Source of the DNA: Skeletonema tropicum
Taxonomy: Eukaryota > Bacillariophyta > Thalassiosirophyceae > Thalassiosirales > Thalassiosiraceae
DNA: 64,000 bases
NCBI GenBank assembly: GCA_037178625.1
Contig: CM074128.1
Location: forward strand, 2,480,001-2,544,000
Reading direction: 5' to 3'
In this document: positions 14,689 through 23,905 of the stretch, one piece after another
Numbering within the stretch: position 1 is the stretch's first letter
Layout: every line of letters starts with the position of its first letter
Program-made: the position numbers and the translations under genes
The notes under the pieces: generated by a model
Database searches by the model: none
What the model saw: the letters and a program-made list of their open reading frames with translations, nothing else
What the model was told of the DNA's origin: nothing

Positions 14689-15672
14689 CTACATGATATA
14701 GTTCTTGAGCCAATGAGCTGCCATTAATCCAAAAACCACCCACGCTAATTCTACGCCACGATGTTGTTTGCTAGACACCTTTTCTGCAACAGTAGCCTTC
14801 GTCACTTGTACTTGATATTTCAATGATTTGAGATCCTCATCGTTTTGAATCACATAATGAGCTTTAGCTGCCTTTTTCTCTACTGGAATTTGGCTTGCAA
14901 TGCGTTGACGACATTGCTCTAATGTCAAATCTGGATTGCGTTTATGTAACCGTTCTAATTGCAGATCTGGTTTGCATGCAACCACGATGATTGTTCCAAA
15001 GAGTAACCGCATGGGCAACCCCCCTTCAAATAGGAGTGGAATATCCACACAAACTACACGTCTTCGATTTGTTGTTTTCCCCCAAAGTGATGAGTTTAGG
15101 TTCAAGCCCTCGAGCAATATGCGTTTCAACATTATTTTGATGATTTTTGGGTGCGTAATAGAGTTGAGTTTCCTTCGTTTTTGCTTATCTCGAAACACAA
15201 TGTCTCCAAGCTTGCGACGATCAATATTAGGCAAATTTGTTTCTTTTTCTTCTGTCGATAAGATGCCTCTCCCAAACTCGGCCACGAGTTGATTATAAAC
15301 AGAATCACTCCCTAACTTGTTTGGTAGTAAAATATCGTGAGCGATGCCGTCAACATCTATGATGACAAATGAATCCTCTTTATCCTGTTTTAAAAGACTG
15401 GACACAGTAGATTTTCCAGTGGCTATTCCTCCCGTGAGTCCAACCGGCTGAATAGCAGTGCCAATGATGACTCCAACCAGAAATAGTAAATTGTATGAAA
15501 AATAATATACTGAAATACAGGCAACTGAAAGTTTGATGGCATTATTTCTCAAGCGAGCATATGAACGGCTGCGTCTAATGAGACGCTCGGTCACAGCGGA
15601 GATAAAGATGCCTAGAGGCAGAGGGAAAATGATTTCCCTCAACGTCCACGGTAAGTAGGAGATCATCGACAT
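14689..15672 (-). CDS. Dephospho-CoA kinase, membrane-anchored form
   Basis: Phosphorylates dephospho-CoA on the ribose 3'-OH, the last step of CoA synthesis. The kinase domain starts with the family P-loop GLTGGIATGKST at about residues 76-87. It continues with IDVDGIAHDIL, ITHPKI, the DIPLLFEGG segment and the CRQRIASQ lid region, all typical of CoaE. The start is the ATG at 15672, 327 residues. About 75 residues precede the P-loop and contain hydrophobic stretches (about 47-75). Another hydrophobic segment lies at the extreme C-terminus (AWVVFGLMAAHW). Bacterial CoaE is about 200 residues and soluble, so the extensions suggest anchoring to an organelle or endomembrane; that part is inference. 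Confidence 0.92.
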   Translation of the reverse strand: MSMISYLPWTLREIIFPLPLGIFISAVTERLIRRSRSYARLRNNAIKLSVACISVYYFSYNLLFLVGVIIGTAIQPVGLTGGIATGKSTVSSLLKQDKEDSFVIIDVDGIAHDILLPNKLGSDSVYNQLVAEFGRGILSTEEKETNLPNIDRRKLGDIVFRDKQKRRKLNSITHPKIIKIMLKRILLEGLNLNSSLWGKTTNRRRVVCVDIPLLFEGGLPMRLLFGTIIVVACKPDLQLERLHKRNPDLTLEQCRQRIASQIPVEKKAAKAHYVIQNDEDLKSLKYQVQVTKATVAEKVSSKQHRGVELAWVVFGLMAAHWLKNYIM

Positions 15673-16005
15673 CGTTGCAGCGATAGACGCGACCGTTGCT
15701 ATTGCTTTTGCTATTGCTTATGGTGCTGCTTGCTACTTACTTGATGCTTACTTGATGTTGCATGTTGCTGATTGATTTAGGAAAAAATCGGACTCGGGAC
15801 GGCGGACGGGACGGGGCGGCCGGACCGAATCTGGCATTACAAGCAATGTTACGAAAAGTCACAAAAAAGACTCAGATGTTACAACCAATGACACACGTAC
15901 ATATTTGAATTTGCACCGTCGGTGTTGATTGTTGATAGTGCAACACCATGAATTTATCTTACATCCTACTCAACATTATATCTCTCTAGAGAGAGAAACA
16001 ATTAC
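15673..16005. promoter_or_regulatory. Upstream region of dephospho-CoA kinase
   Basis: 333 nt. Next to the start codon is a pyrimidine-rich, imperfectly repeated stretch (TTGCTATTGC, CTTACTTGATG). Then come GAAAAAATCGG (15781), a GC-rich block of GGACGG-type repeats, AATCTGGC, two ATGTTAC sites (about 15848 and 15877) and the 12-bp palindrome CTCTCTAGAGAG at 15982-15993. The first, third and fourth elements recur upstream of importin/ORC5. Promoter role is inferred. Confidence 0.4.
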
Positions 16006-17088
16006 TCAATATCCTAACTCCTTAATTAGATCAACTAACGCCTCGGGTGATTCCCAAGGCAGCACATTCAATCCAGGTATTGTCACCAAAGAACACGTGT
16101 CCAACTCCTCTTTAAAGGGCAGCCTATTTACAGCTCGCTTGTCACCTTCACCAGATACAATCATTTTCGGTTGCGGTGATTCTTTCAAGTCGTCCTCAAA
16201 AGATCTGTGCTGGAGTAGACCTGCATTGAATGCCTGCACCGGAGTTCTTGCTGCAACAAAAACTGATTCCCGTTCAGTCTCATCTAGCCAACCTTCATCA
16301 CATTCCTCTTGAAACAAGAATTGATTCGAGAAGAACTTGATCAATGCCCTAGATTCCAGCAAGTTGAAGGCAATAGGCCCAAAGATTGGAGATCTCAAGA
16401 AATCATAATTCCGTTGCAATTCTGCTGTTGGTACAGCTGTTGTTACATCTTTGTATGTCGGAGGAGACGTCAGCATCAGATTTGATACTGTTAATGGATT
16501 TCGTTTTGCCAACATGATACCAACAGGAGCTAATCCACCTTGTGCTATAACCAAACAACCATCACTCTGCTTATTGAAACCAAACATACTAGGCAATTGC
16601 AACGTTTGACTCTCTCTGTATTCAGGAATGACAATCTCATTGATCAATGTTTCCACGCCTTCCACCCAAGAAAGTGGAAAGAACAATCCTATCTTGTCAG
16701 GGTCCCATGCATCTGCTCCATGGTCAATTCCACAACCAATGAGATCCGGCGCATATATAGGTGGATTATCCTCATAAGAGTCCATCAATCGTTTCCAAAA
16801 CCATGACGACAGGCCAATTCCAACCGGATGGATCAATACGATGGGCCGATCCTTCTCTCTGCCCGGTGCAGCCTCTTTGTATAGATAGGTCAAGTTGAAT
16901 GATTTGTGTGTATATCGCTGTAGTTGTATGTTGCTGTTAGATGCCTTGCTTACGTCATTTTGCAATGCTGTCGCTTGCTGCTGCCAGATTACACCCCGTT
17001 GATTTTTACTCCTGTTGCATCCCTGAAGAAAGGCCAGTGTCGAGCCAATGTGCAACGCTAAGCCAATTACAAACAAAAGACGACACAT
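16006..17088 (-). CDS. Plastid-type alpha/beta hydrolase-fold protein, nucleophile not visible
   Basis: An alpha/beta hydrolase-fold protein of 360 residues. Residues 1-20 form a hydrophobic leader ending ...STLAFLQ, consistent with the diatom ER/plastid bipartite signal (phenylalanine after the cleavage site). The fold is shown by VLIHPVGIGLSSWFW (oxyanion region, about 80-95), a YAPDLIGCG strand/loop, and the nucleophile-elbow position VIAQGGLAPVG (about 178-188). That elbow reads A-Q-G-G-L, with Gly where Ser, Cys or Asp is expected. An SGEGDKR segment near the C-terminus resembles the acid-bearing strand. It may be a non-catalytic or atypical member; the substrate is unknown. The start is the ATG at 17088, divergent from the antiporter gene. 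Confidence 0.8.
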   Translation of the reverse strand: MCRLLFVIGLALHIGSTLAFLQGCNRSKNQRGVIWQQQATALQNDVSKASNSNIQLQRYTHKSFNLTYLYKEAAPGREKDRPIVLIHPVGIGLSSWFWKRLMDSYEDNPPIYAPDLIGCGIDHGADAWDPDKIGLFFPLSWVEGVETLINEIVIPEYRESQTLQLPSMFGFNKQSDGCLVIAQGGLAPVGIMLAKRNPLTVSNLMLTSPPTYKDVTTAVPTAELQRNYDFLRSPIFGPIAFNLLESRALIKFFSNQFLFQEECDEGWLDETERESVFVAARTPVQAFNAGLLQHRSFEDDLKESPQPKMIVSGEGDKRAVNRLPFKEELDTCSLVTIPGLNVLPWESPEALVDLIKELGY

Positions 17089-17481
17089 TGCTGCAGTAGT
17101 GCGCCAAGAGAACTCAAGTTACTGTCAGCTTCCTATGCCTTGCGGCAAGATAGAAACAACAGCACCATTATTATTTTAGCATGAGAACTTAAGTAGCGAT
17201 GGCATGGACGACATCATCGTGCAAAAGATCTTCTGCCCCGTATTTTCTGTACTGGTACTGCGAAGGTGGTATCTTGAAGTAGAGGTAAACGGCACGAAAC
17301 GTCAGCGAGCGCGGATGGAGGAAACTGCTCATCATCTCACGGCACAGCTGCAATCAAGCTGCAATGCCATTTGGCTTCTTCGCCGTCATCATATCTATAT
17401 AACTGCACTTCAATTCAGTTGAGGAGTTCGGCGTGGCATTGCATCTCGACCTGTTATTGCAATTGGAGAAACAACAAGATC
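17089..17481. promoter_or_regulatory. Divergent promoter, hydrolase / KEA antiporter
   Basis: 393 nt between two divergent starts. A TATA-like CTATATAAC lies at about 17395-17404, roughly 80 nt before the antiporter ATG. No other element recognised. Confidence 0.4.
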
Positions 17482-20466
17482 ATGGAGTCTTTCTTTGCCA
17501 GCGGCGGTGGCGGTGGCGTTTCTTCGCTCTTTGTAGCAGCATTCAGCCCACCGACGACGATAATACGACATCATGCTCCAGAGCAATTCCCGTCAAATGG
17601 ATCATCGTCGCCTTCAATATCAAGGTTTCGCCCAGCCTCTTCTTCGTTCTCTCCATTCCAAGCAGATACAACAACAAGGAGAAGTAGGAATTCCATACAA
17701 CGAAATGCTGTGATGCCAAACATAGATGAAATAAGCATGGGTCTTGACTCGATGTCGATGTTGCATTCTGCGCTACTAGGAGACTTGATACACGGCGCAT
17801 CCACTACTGCGCAGCACGTTGGTCATGATATCAATACGCTATCTTCTACAATACAGCATCAAGAAGCAATGTCATCAGTTGCATCGTCTTCTTTCGAAGC
17901 AGCAACGACTTCGGCGCATCACGTGTCCAACTCGTTACTGCTCTCCGATTCTTCATCCGTCACAGCTGAAGCATTACAAGCACCAGCAACACATTCCACA
18001 CAGAATCAATTATCTCAATTGGTCCACGACGTCATTGAAGAAGTTGAATTAGAAATGTCTCAATCAGCGAACGCCGAAGATGTACCCATAACGCCTGAAA
18101 TAGAAGAACGTGCCCTGAATGATGTGGGACATGACCTCCTCATCTTTTTGACGATATCGGTGGTCGTTGCCCCGTTATCATCAGCGTTGAATATATCACC
18201 AGTATTGTTATACTTGTTATTTGGATTGGCTTGTGGACCACATGGGTTGCATTTACTTCGAGCCGATGGTGAAGTGGGCTTTGAGTTGGGTGATTTCGGT
18301 ATACTCTTCTTATTGTTTGTGGAGGGGTTGAATTTGAGTCCGGATAGGTTGAAGGAATTAGGTTCCTTCTTTTCATTGGGAGCAACACAGTTATTGTTGA
18401 GTGTGGGAGTCATCTTTTTTGGTTTCTTTTTGGGGGGGCCGTTGTTGTTTCAGGTGGTGTCGAATCCAAATGTCCCTATTGATCCGGTGATTGTTCAATT
18501 ACTAGAACAGCCAGTCGTTGCATTTGCTATTGCTGCAGCTGGTGCATTGAGTAGTAGCGCATTTGTACTCCCTATTTTGAAGGAGAAGGGCTGGGAAGAT
18601 CGACCAGATGGGATTGCAGCGTTGAGTATATTACTGTTGCAAGATTTGGCAGTAGCTCCCTTGCTAGTCGTATTGCCGCTCTTGGCCACTGTGGAGGGCG
18701 GGGTGGGAAGTAGTGATGGAGCTGATCCGATTGCGTTGGGAATATTGGCATTCAAGGCTACAGTTGGATTTGGAGGTGTGTTGGCGTTAGCTAGTGTGAT
18801 GTTGAGAAAAGTATTTCAAGTTGTTGCGAGTAGTAAATCGAGTCAATCGTTCGTGGCAGCAAGTCTCTTGGTTGCAGTAGGAATGGGTGTTATATCTGAC
18901 TACCTGGGCTTGAGTTCCACAACAGGAGCGTTTGCAGCCGGAGTGCTGTTGGCTGAATCAGGATACCGAGCGCAGATCGAGGCAGATATCAAACCATTTG
19001 AAGGAATATTGCTAGGAGTATTTTTCGTCACTGCTGGGTCGGCATTGGATCCAGCCACTGTTCTTGAATTTTGGCCGACACTGCTAGTCGGAATTAGTTC
19101 TTTCCTTCTGATCAAGTTTGGCGTAATCTATTCAGCAGGTGGTGCCCTAGAATTGACGAGAGGAGATGCTGCTAGGGTTGGTATCCTCCTTGCTGGCGGT
19201 GGAGAGTTTGCTTTTGTCGTGTTCAACTTGGCGAAAGAACAAGGCATTATTCCAGAAACTCTTGGAAGTCTCCTTACTGCCAGTGTTATCATATCAATGT
19301 CTCTAACTCCGTTTTTAGGAGAGGTTGCTGAATATGTGGGAAAACAATTAGATGTTCAATCGGCTGGTGATTTGAAGGAGCAATGGTTCGGTGAAGAAAA
19401 GTGGGAAGATCTTAGGTACGATGTGAGTGTCGTCAATGAAGCAAAAATTCAAGAAGCTTTTGGTCGCTTTGATAAGGATGGCAATGGAGAAATCACGGCG
19501 GAAGAGCTACAAAACATTTTCACTTTGGTCGGAGAAAGAGATGTCGAAGGAAAGTTCTTAACATTATCTCAGGTAAAAACAATCATAAGCCGCTTCGATG
19601 ACAACAACGATGGTATTCTTCAATATGAAGAGTTCGCAAAGCTGTGGATGGCAAAACGACGTTCTGCAATGAGCGAAGAATCACTTCGTAGGGCTGTGGT
19701 TGTCTGCGGGTACAATGAGGTTGGACAGCAATTGTGCAACCTTCTGGATAGAGCAAACATAGCGGGAATCCCCTACGTGGCATTCGCACGAACATCCGAC
19801 CACATAACCGCAGGCGTAAGTAACGGAGCCCGCGTCGTGTATGGTGATGGCACATCTGGGTCACTCATAAAAGCTGCAGGCGTCGAAAAACCGACTGCAA
19901 TTGCGATTACGTATCAGGATTCCTCAAGATGCTTAAGTGCGACATCCTGTTTACGAGATGCATTTCCAGACACACCTATTTTAGTCCGTGCAAATAACGG
20001 AGATATGGTCAAGGAGTTGGTAAAAGCTGGTGCGACAGAAGTTGTTGTTGCAACTGGCAGCGTAGCTTCAGGGATGGGCCAGCTTCTTGGAGTGAGGCGT
20101 GACACTAGATTTGGCGGTGTTCTCGAAGATTCAGCAGCGGTAGCTCTGTCAAACCTTGCTATTCCCCTGGTGAATGAGTCCCAAGGCTTATTAGATGGTG
20201 ATGCAGACAGTGATCCAGAAGAAACAAGGAAGCTGTTTCAGCTATTCTCAACTACCATTTCACTCAACGAGGATGGTAAAGCTCCTTTGAGCGAGTTAGT
20301 GAACGAGATTTTAAGATCATCTGATTTCTTTATAACCGATGCTCAGGTTAAAGAACTCTTGGGCTGCGATGCATCTCTCGAATCCTGTATGATCGACGCT
20401 GAAGAGAAATACGTTTCGTTCTCTGAGTTTGTCATGCTCTATAGAAAAGAACTCTCCTACAAGTAA
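17482..20466 (+). CDS. KEA-type K+/H+ antiporter (CPA2) with EF-hands and RCK/TrkA-N domain
   Basis: Predicted plastid-membrane cation/H+ exchanger, 994 residues from the ATG at 17482. The longer open frame upstream has no ATG. The leader (MESFFASGGGGG...VAAFSPP) has an A-F motif suggesting plastid import. Residues about 213-617 are a multi-spanning CPA2 exchanger (LLFGLACGPHGL, FLLFVEGLNL, LLQDLAVAPL, GAFAAGVLLAES, GGGEFAFVVF). An EF-hand pair follows at about 660-725: loop 1 is DKDGNGEITAEE (canonical), loop 2 is DDNNDGILQYEE. Then comes a TrkA-N/RCK Rossmann domain (VVVCGYNEVGQ, about 740-870). The C-terminal ~110 residues look like a second, degenerate EF-hand-like pair. Land-plant KEA proteins carry the RCK domain without EF-hands, so calcium control is inferred here. 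It is convergent with Sua5, stops 30 nt apart. Confidence 0.92.
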   Translation: MESFFASGGGGGVSSLFVAAFSPPTTIIRHHAPEQFPSNGSSSPSISRFRPASSSFSPFQADTTTRRSRNSIQRNAVMPNIDEISMGLDSMSMLHSALLGDLIHGASTTAQHVGHDINTLSSTIQHQEAMSSVASSSFEAATTSAHHVSNSLLLSDSSSVTAEALQAPATHSTQNQLSQLVHDVIEEVELEMSQSANAEDVPITPEIEERALNDVGHDLLIFLTISVVVAPLSSALNISPVLLYLLFGLACGPHGLHLLRADGEVGFELGDFGILFLLFVEGLNLSPDRLKELGSFFSLGATQLLLSVGVIFFGFFLGGPLLFQVVSNPNVPIDPVIVQLLEQPVVAFAIAAAGALSSSAFVLPILKEKGWEDRPDGIAALSILLLQDLAVAPLLVVLPLLATVEGGVGSSDGADPIALGILAFKATVGFGGVLALASVMLRKVFQVVASSKSSQSFVAASLLVAVGMGVISDYLGLSSTTGAFAAGVLLAESGYRAQIEADIKPFEGILLGVFFVTAGSALDPATVLEFWPTLLVGISSFLLIKFGVIYSAGGALELTRGDAARVGILLAGGGEFAFVVFNLAKEQGIIPETLGSLLTASVIISMSLTPFLGEVAEYVGKQLDVQSAGDLKEQWFGEEKWEDLRYDVSVVNEAKIQEAFGRFDKDGNGEITAEELQNIFTLVGERDVEGKFLTLSQVKTIISRFDDNNDGILQYEEFAKLWMAKRRSAMSEESLRRAVVVCGYNEVGQQLCNLLDRANIAGIPYVAFARTSDHITAGVSNGARVVYGDGTSGSLIKAAGVEKPTAIAITYQDSSRCLSATSCLRDAFPDTPILVRANNGDMVKELVKAGATEVVVATGSVASGMGQLLGVRRDTRFGGVLEDSAAVALSNLAIPLVNESQGLLDGDADSDPEETRKLFQLFSTTISLNEDGKAPLSELVNEILRSSDFFITDAQVKELLGCDASLESCMIDAEEKYVSFSEFVMLYRKELSYK

Positions 20467-20496
20467 CTCTTAATAATTGTACATCTTTAGAAGTAT

Positions 20497-21942
20497 TCAA
20501 GCAAACATATCCACAATAACAGCACTCGCTGCTCTCGTGAGCTTGTCCTTTACAGCCAAATCCAATGCATCTTCATTGTTGCTTAAAATAATATCAGGAA
20601 CAAACACGCGGGTAGCTCCTTGAATACGCTCAGACCAACGAAGTGTCTCAAACACGCTTGAAGCTGCCATCGAAGCATCTCCATCAACACTCAAGTCACG
20701 ATACGCTAGCACATATTGTTCATAATCTGAGAGTCTTTTGCCGTAGTCAATAATTACCGATTGAGCTAAAATTGACTTTTCTTCTTGAGATAGTTCACTT
20801 TGTTGACGTTGACGTGATACATCAACCATGAAACAAGGGACGTTTGGTGAATAATGTTTGATCATTTGGCCAGGAGCGACATTGCTGACTTTCTCTGAAG
20901 TGAACCGAACTGAGTCGGACACTTCAAAGTAATCAGATAGCCCGTTCTTTGCCAGCGCCTCTCTTATTGACGAAGATGAAATTGCACCATGACGTAAAAT
21001 TGTAATACTTCCTTTGATTTGTTCATCACTCATTTCAACTTTGGCAACTGTGCTCTCCACACCTACCTGGCATATAGGCGAATGACCTTCTTGTTCTCTC
21101 GTGCCCTCGGGTGCGTCCAAAGTAGGATCTACAATCCACACATCCTCTTTCCCTAAATCATCCATCACATGCTCTGCCAATGTGGGGCTCACATGTCCAA
21201 ATTTATTCGCACTAGGTGCTGCTATAGGTACTTTAGCTGCAGATATCAATGCACGAGCGATTGGATGAGATGGTGATCGACATGCAACAAATCCAGTATT
21301 GGCCATCAAGATCTGAGGAATAGATGGATGAGCACGTGCAACCAGCGTAAGTGGGCCTGGGAAGAACGTCTCTGTAAGAACATTCAACGCCTTTTTCTCT
21401 ATTAGTTGTTGTTGAGCTTGGTTATTGGTTTCAGATCGGCTCATTGATGTCGAAGCATCCCAAAGCTCTAAAGCATCTTCACTGTTTGTCACGTGTACAA
21501 TCAGAGGATCAGATAGTGGTCTTTCTTTCGCATCAAATACCTTCTGCACTGCTGATTGATCCAAAGCATGGCAACCCAAGCCATAAACTGTTTCGGTGGG
21601 GAAAGAAACGAGTTTTCCATCTCTCAATCGTTGCCCACACTGCTCAAACGAAGATTGTGTAGTTGGCACCAACCTTGCAACTGTTTTCATTTCTGCAGAA
21701 CTCTTCTCATTATGAGCAGTTCCAATGTCCTCAACCGCCGACATTGCCAATATTGTTTCACCGCTATGAGGTGGAGACATGCTCTTTGCAACTGCTGAAA
21801 ATGCCAGAGCACGCTGATGATGTCGGTGGAAATTAAGATGCTGATTTATGATACTCCGAAAACCGAAAGCAGCGCTAATTGTCCCAATCATACACAAGAG
21901 TAGTAATCGAAGGAATGAGATGGCGGTAACGCCAATGATCAT
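20497..21942 (-). CDS. Threonylcarbamoyl-AMP synthase (Sua5/YrdC family), organelle-type leader
   Basis: Makes threonylcarbamoyl-AMP for the t6A37 modification of ANN-decoding tRNAs. The YrdC core shows FPTETVYGLGCHA, KERPLSDPLIVHV, FFPGPLTLV and PIAAPSANKFGHVSPT. A Sua5-type C-terminal domain follows the linker (ATPase-like strand region after APGQMIKHYSP). The first ATG is at 21942 (481 residues). The leader MIIGVTAISFLRLLLLCM...SAAFGF is hydrophobic with an A-A-F motif, suggesting plastid rather than cytosolic location. A cytosolic copy would then be expected elsewhere. The upstream part of the open frame starts at GTG and is probably 5' UTR. Confidence 0.92.
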   Translation of the reverse strand: MIIGVTAISFLRLLLLCMIGTISAAFGFRSIINQHLNFHRHHQRALAFSAVAKSMSPPHSGETILAMSAVEDIGTAHNEKSSAEMKTVARLVPTTQSSFEQCGQRLRDGKLVSFPTETVYGLGCHALDQSAVQKVFDAKERPLSDPLIVHVTNSEDALELWDASTSMSRSETNNQAQQQLIEKKALNVLTETFFPGPLTLVARAHPSIPQILMANTGFVACRSPSHPIARALISAAKVPIAAPSANKFGHVSPTLAEHVMDDLGKEDVWIVDPTLDAPEGTREQEGHSPICQVGVESTVAKVEMSDEQIKGSITILRHGAISSSSIREALAKNGLSDYFEVSDSVRFTSEKVSNVAPGQMIKHYSPNVPCFMVDVSRQRQQSELSQEEKSILAQSVIIDYGKRLSDYEQYVLAYRDLSVDGDASMAASSVFETLRWSERIQGATRVFVPDIILSNNEDALDLAVKDKLTRAASAVIVDMFA

Positions 21943-22249
21943 GTGTGGATAATTACTACGCGTTTCGCTGAATATATGATGCTCTATCACATCAAGGTTG
22001 GTACAGTTCGGCTATGTCTGCAGAAGAAAATCTATCACATCATCACCGACCACATGGTCAAGAGTTCAGAGCGGGCAGTTTTCGTGGTGGTGGTGTGGAG
22101 GAGGAGAATAGAGAAGGAAAAGAAAGAATAGGAGACGGACAGATAAACGGGTTGAGTGTTGAGTTCATTCACAACTTCTTGTAGAGAGAGAATAGAATAC
22201 TGTTGATCGTCTCTCATTGAAGTAGAAACTCTTCTCTTTCACTATCAAT
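21943..22249. other. Intergenic, Sua5 upstream region
   Basis: 307 nt between two minus-strand genes. It contains a purine-rich stretch (GGTGGTGTGGAGGAGG, about 22088-22103) and no convincing ORF or repeat. Confidence 0.4.
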
Positions 22250-23572
22250 TTAGTCCAGTTTCAGTTGAATCAATAAATGCTCGGCTGCATCAATTCCAGA
22301 AAGACTTGCAGACTCCAGCCCAGGTGTATGGTTCGACATCATGTCACCTGCCTGATATAATGCAAGATCATCGTCAGCCAGAAACGACTTCGAATCCTCT
22401 TCTATCCGAGTAGGTGCGAGCGGATGTAACCCTGAATCATATGGCACACCACTTATTATCTTTCTAGTCGACGACTCGTGTCGTAGATGACGATGACATG
22501 GCAGTGCGCTTCCCCACCTCTGGGCATCCATAAATATGTGCTTCGGCAGGTTGCGTAGTGCATTGCTTCCCAAGATCCCATCCTTGTCACATACAATTTC
22601 TTCAAATCCGCGCAGCAAGTCAGGCCCTGGAACTGTCGTCAAATAGTCTGGTGATTGAGGTATAAACTCGCCCGTCTTTGGATCTTGCATTGGAGTCTCT
22701 TCTATCTTTTCACAGGCATAGGAAGGTGTTGAAACAATTGTCCAGCATTCCTTGTCAGTTTTCATTTGGGGCTTTGAACTCGTCTTAGCTGCGAACCATA
22801 CCACTGGATGCTCGAAAGATGCAGCATCAAAAGGAATGGCTGTTGATTTTTCAAACGCAATCATCGCAGTTAGCAGTGGGACACGTGCACCCACTCGGTT
22901 CCTCACTGCTGTTGAAAATGAGTCTGGCACCCCTGCACTTGCACGGTGCCATCCCCCAAACGAGCTTGATATGTCTGTGAGAATGACCGCGTCATAGCCC
23001 GACTCTTCACCTATCACGTTTGTTTGGCAGTCTTCCTGTAGCTTCTCAGCTGTGTCATGATATGCAACTTCTCCTGACGTGCCGATCAGTCGCCACTTCT
23101 TTGTGACCGTATCTCTATTGAGATTCGCTACACGAACACCAGTATGTATTTGAACATCTGAATTCTCTGATGATGCATCTATGAGAATGTTTTTCGAGAG
23201 AGTCTGCATTCCATCATTTGCTACATAAAATGGTGGCGTCGAAGGCAAACCAAAGAACTCATGTTCTTGTGTAGTGGATGATCTGAAGTCTCCATTCCAC
23301 TCGGAGACATAGCCTTTCTCTATCCACTCATGTACTAATTTCTTGAATCTCACTGTGTCTGCCCGGAAGAACTGACAGCCGTGATCAAATCTTAGTGTTG
23401 CTGTTTCATCATGGCCATTTTGTACGTCATACCTTCTTGAGCTTGTTCTACCACCGACACCACGCCTACCTTGGTCAAATATGTGAATTTGAAGATCAGG
23501 ACACTTGGAGAGACGTCTGCAAGCCGATGATCCTGTTATGCCACCACCTATGATGGCAACTTTTGGCTTCAT
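22250..23572 (-). CDS. Renalase-like FAD-dependent oxidoreductase
   Basis: Flavoprotein of the renalase/amine-oxidase-like group, 440 residues from the ATG at 23572. The N-terminus has the FAD dinucleotide-binding motif VAIIGGGITGSSACRRL. It is followed by the acidic strand end (HIFDQGRRGVGGRTSSRR), where GRRGVGGR matches the second nucleotide-binding motif of renalase-type enzymes. The C-terminus carries a typical YQAGDMMSNHTPGLESASLSG segment that closes the FAD site. The substrate cannot be read from the sequence. I see no transit peptide; the few codons before this ATG begin with TTG. Confidence 0.85.
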   Translation of the reverse strand: MKPKVAIIGGGITGSSACRRLSKCPDLQIHIFDQGRRGVGGRTSSRRYDVQNGHDETATLRFDHGCQFFRADTVRFKKLVHEWIEKGYVSEWNGDFRSSTTQEHEFFGLPSTPPFYVANDGMQTLSKNILIDASSENSDVQIHTGVRVANLNRDTVTKKWRLIGTSGEVAYHDTAEKLQEDCQTNVIGEESGYDAVILTDISSSFGGWHRASAGVPDSFSTAVRNRVGARVPLLTAMIAFEKSTAIPFDAASFEHPVVWFAAKTSSKPQMKTDKECWTIVSTPSYACEKIEETPMQDPKTGEFIPQSPDYLTTVPGPDLLRGFEEIVCDKDGILGSNALRNLPKHIFMDAQRWGSALPCHRHLRHESSTRKIISGVPYDSGLHPLAPTRIEEDSKSFLADDDLALYQAGDMMSNHTPGLESASLSGIDAAEHLLIQLKLD

Positions 23573-23905
23573 CGAGTCGTTTCGGTTGGTACTTGAGTAC
23601 AATGCATTTGATTATGCATGCCAGCCCACGCCGCCACGCCACCACATATGATCACTTGCTAAAAGAGTGCAAAGCAAGAGCAAAGAGTGAGGATTCGTGA
23701 CTCGTGGCCGAGGGACCTCGTGACTCGTCTGTACATGAACATGTTGTAACATCAATGTAACATGAAACATGAAGCTCTAGAAGTATCTAGCTAACAAAAT
23801 CACACACGCTGAAAACAATGCATGCATACATGATGAGATGAGGAAGCAATGCATATGAATATGAAATCTTACTAATCTTATAATGTAACATAAAAATTCA
23901 TGTAT
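23573..23905. promoter_or_regulatory. Upstream region of FAD oxidoreductase
   Basis: 333 nt. A cluster of ATGTT/AACAT and GTAACA words lies at about 23738-23770 (ATGTTGTAACATCAATGTAAC). The same word recurs in other upstream regions here. Function unknown. Confidence 0.3.
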
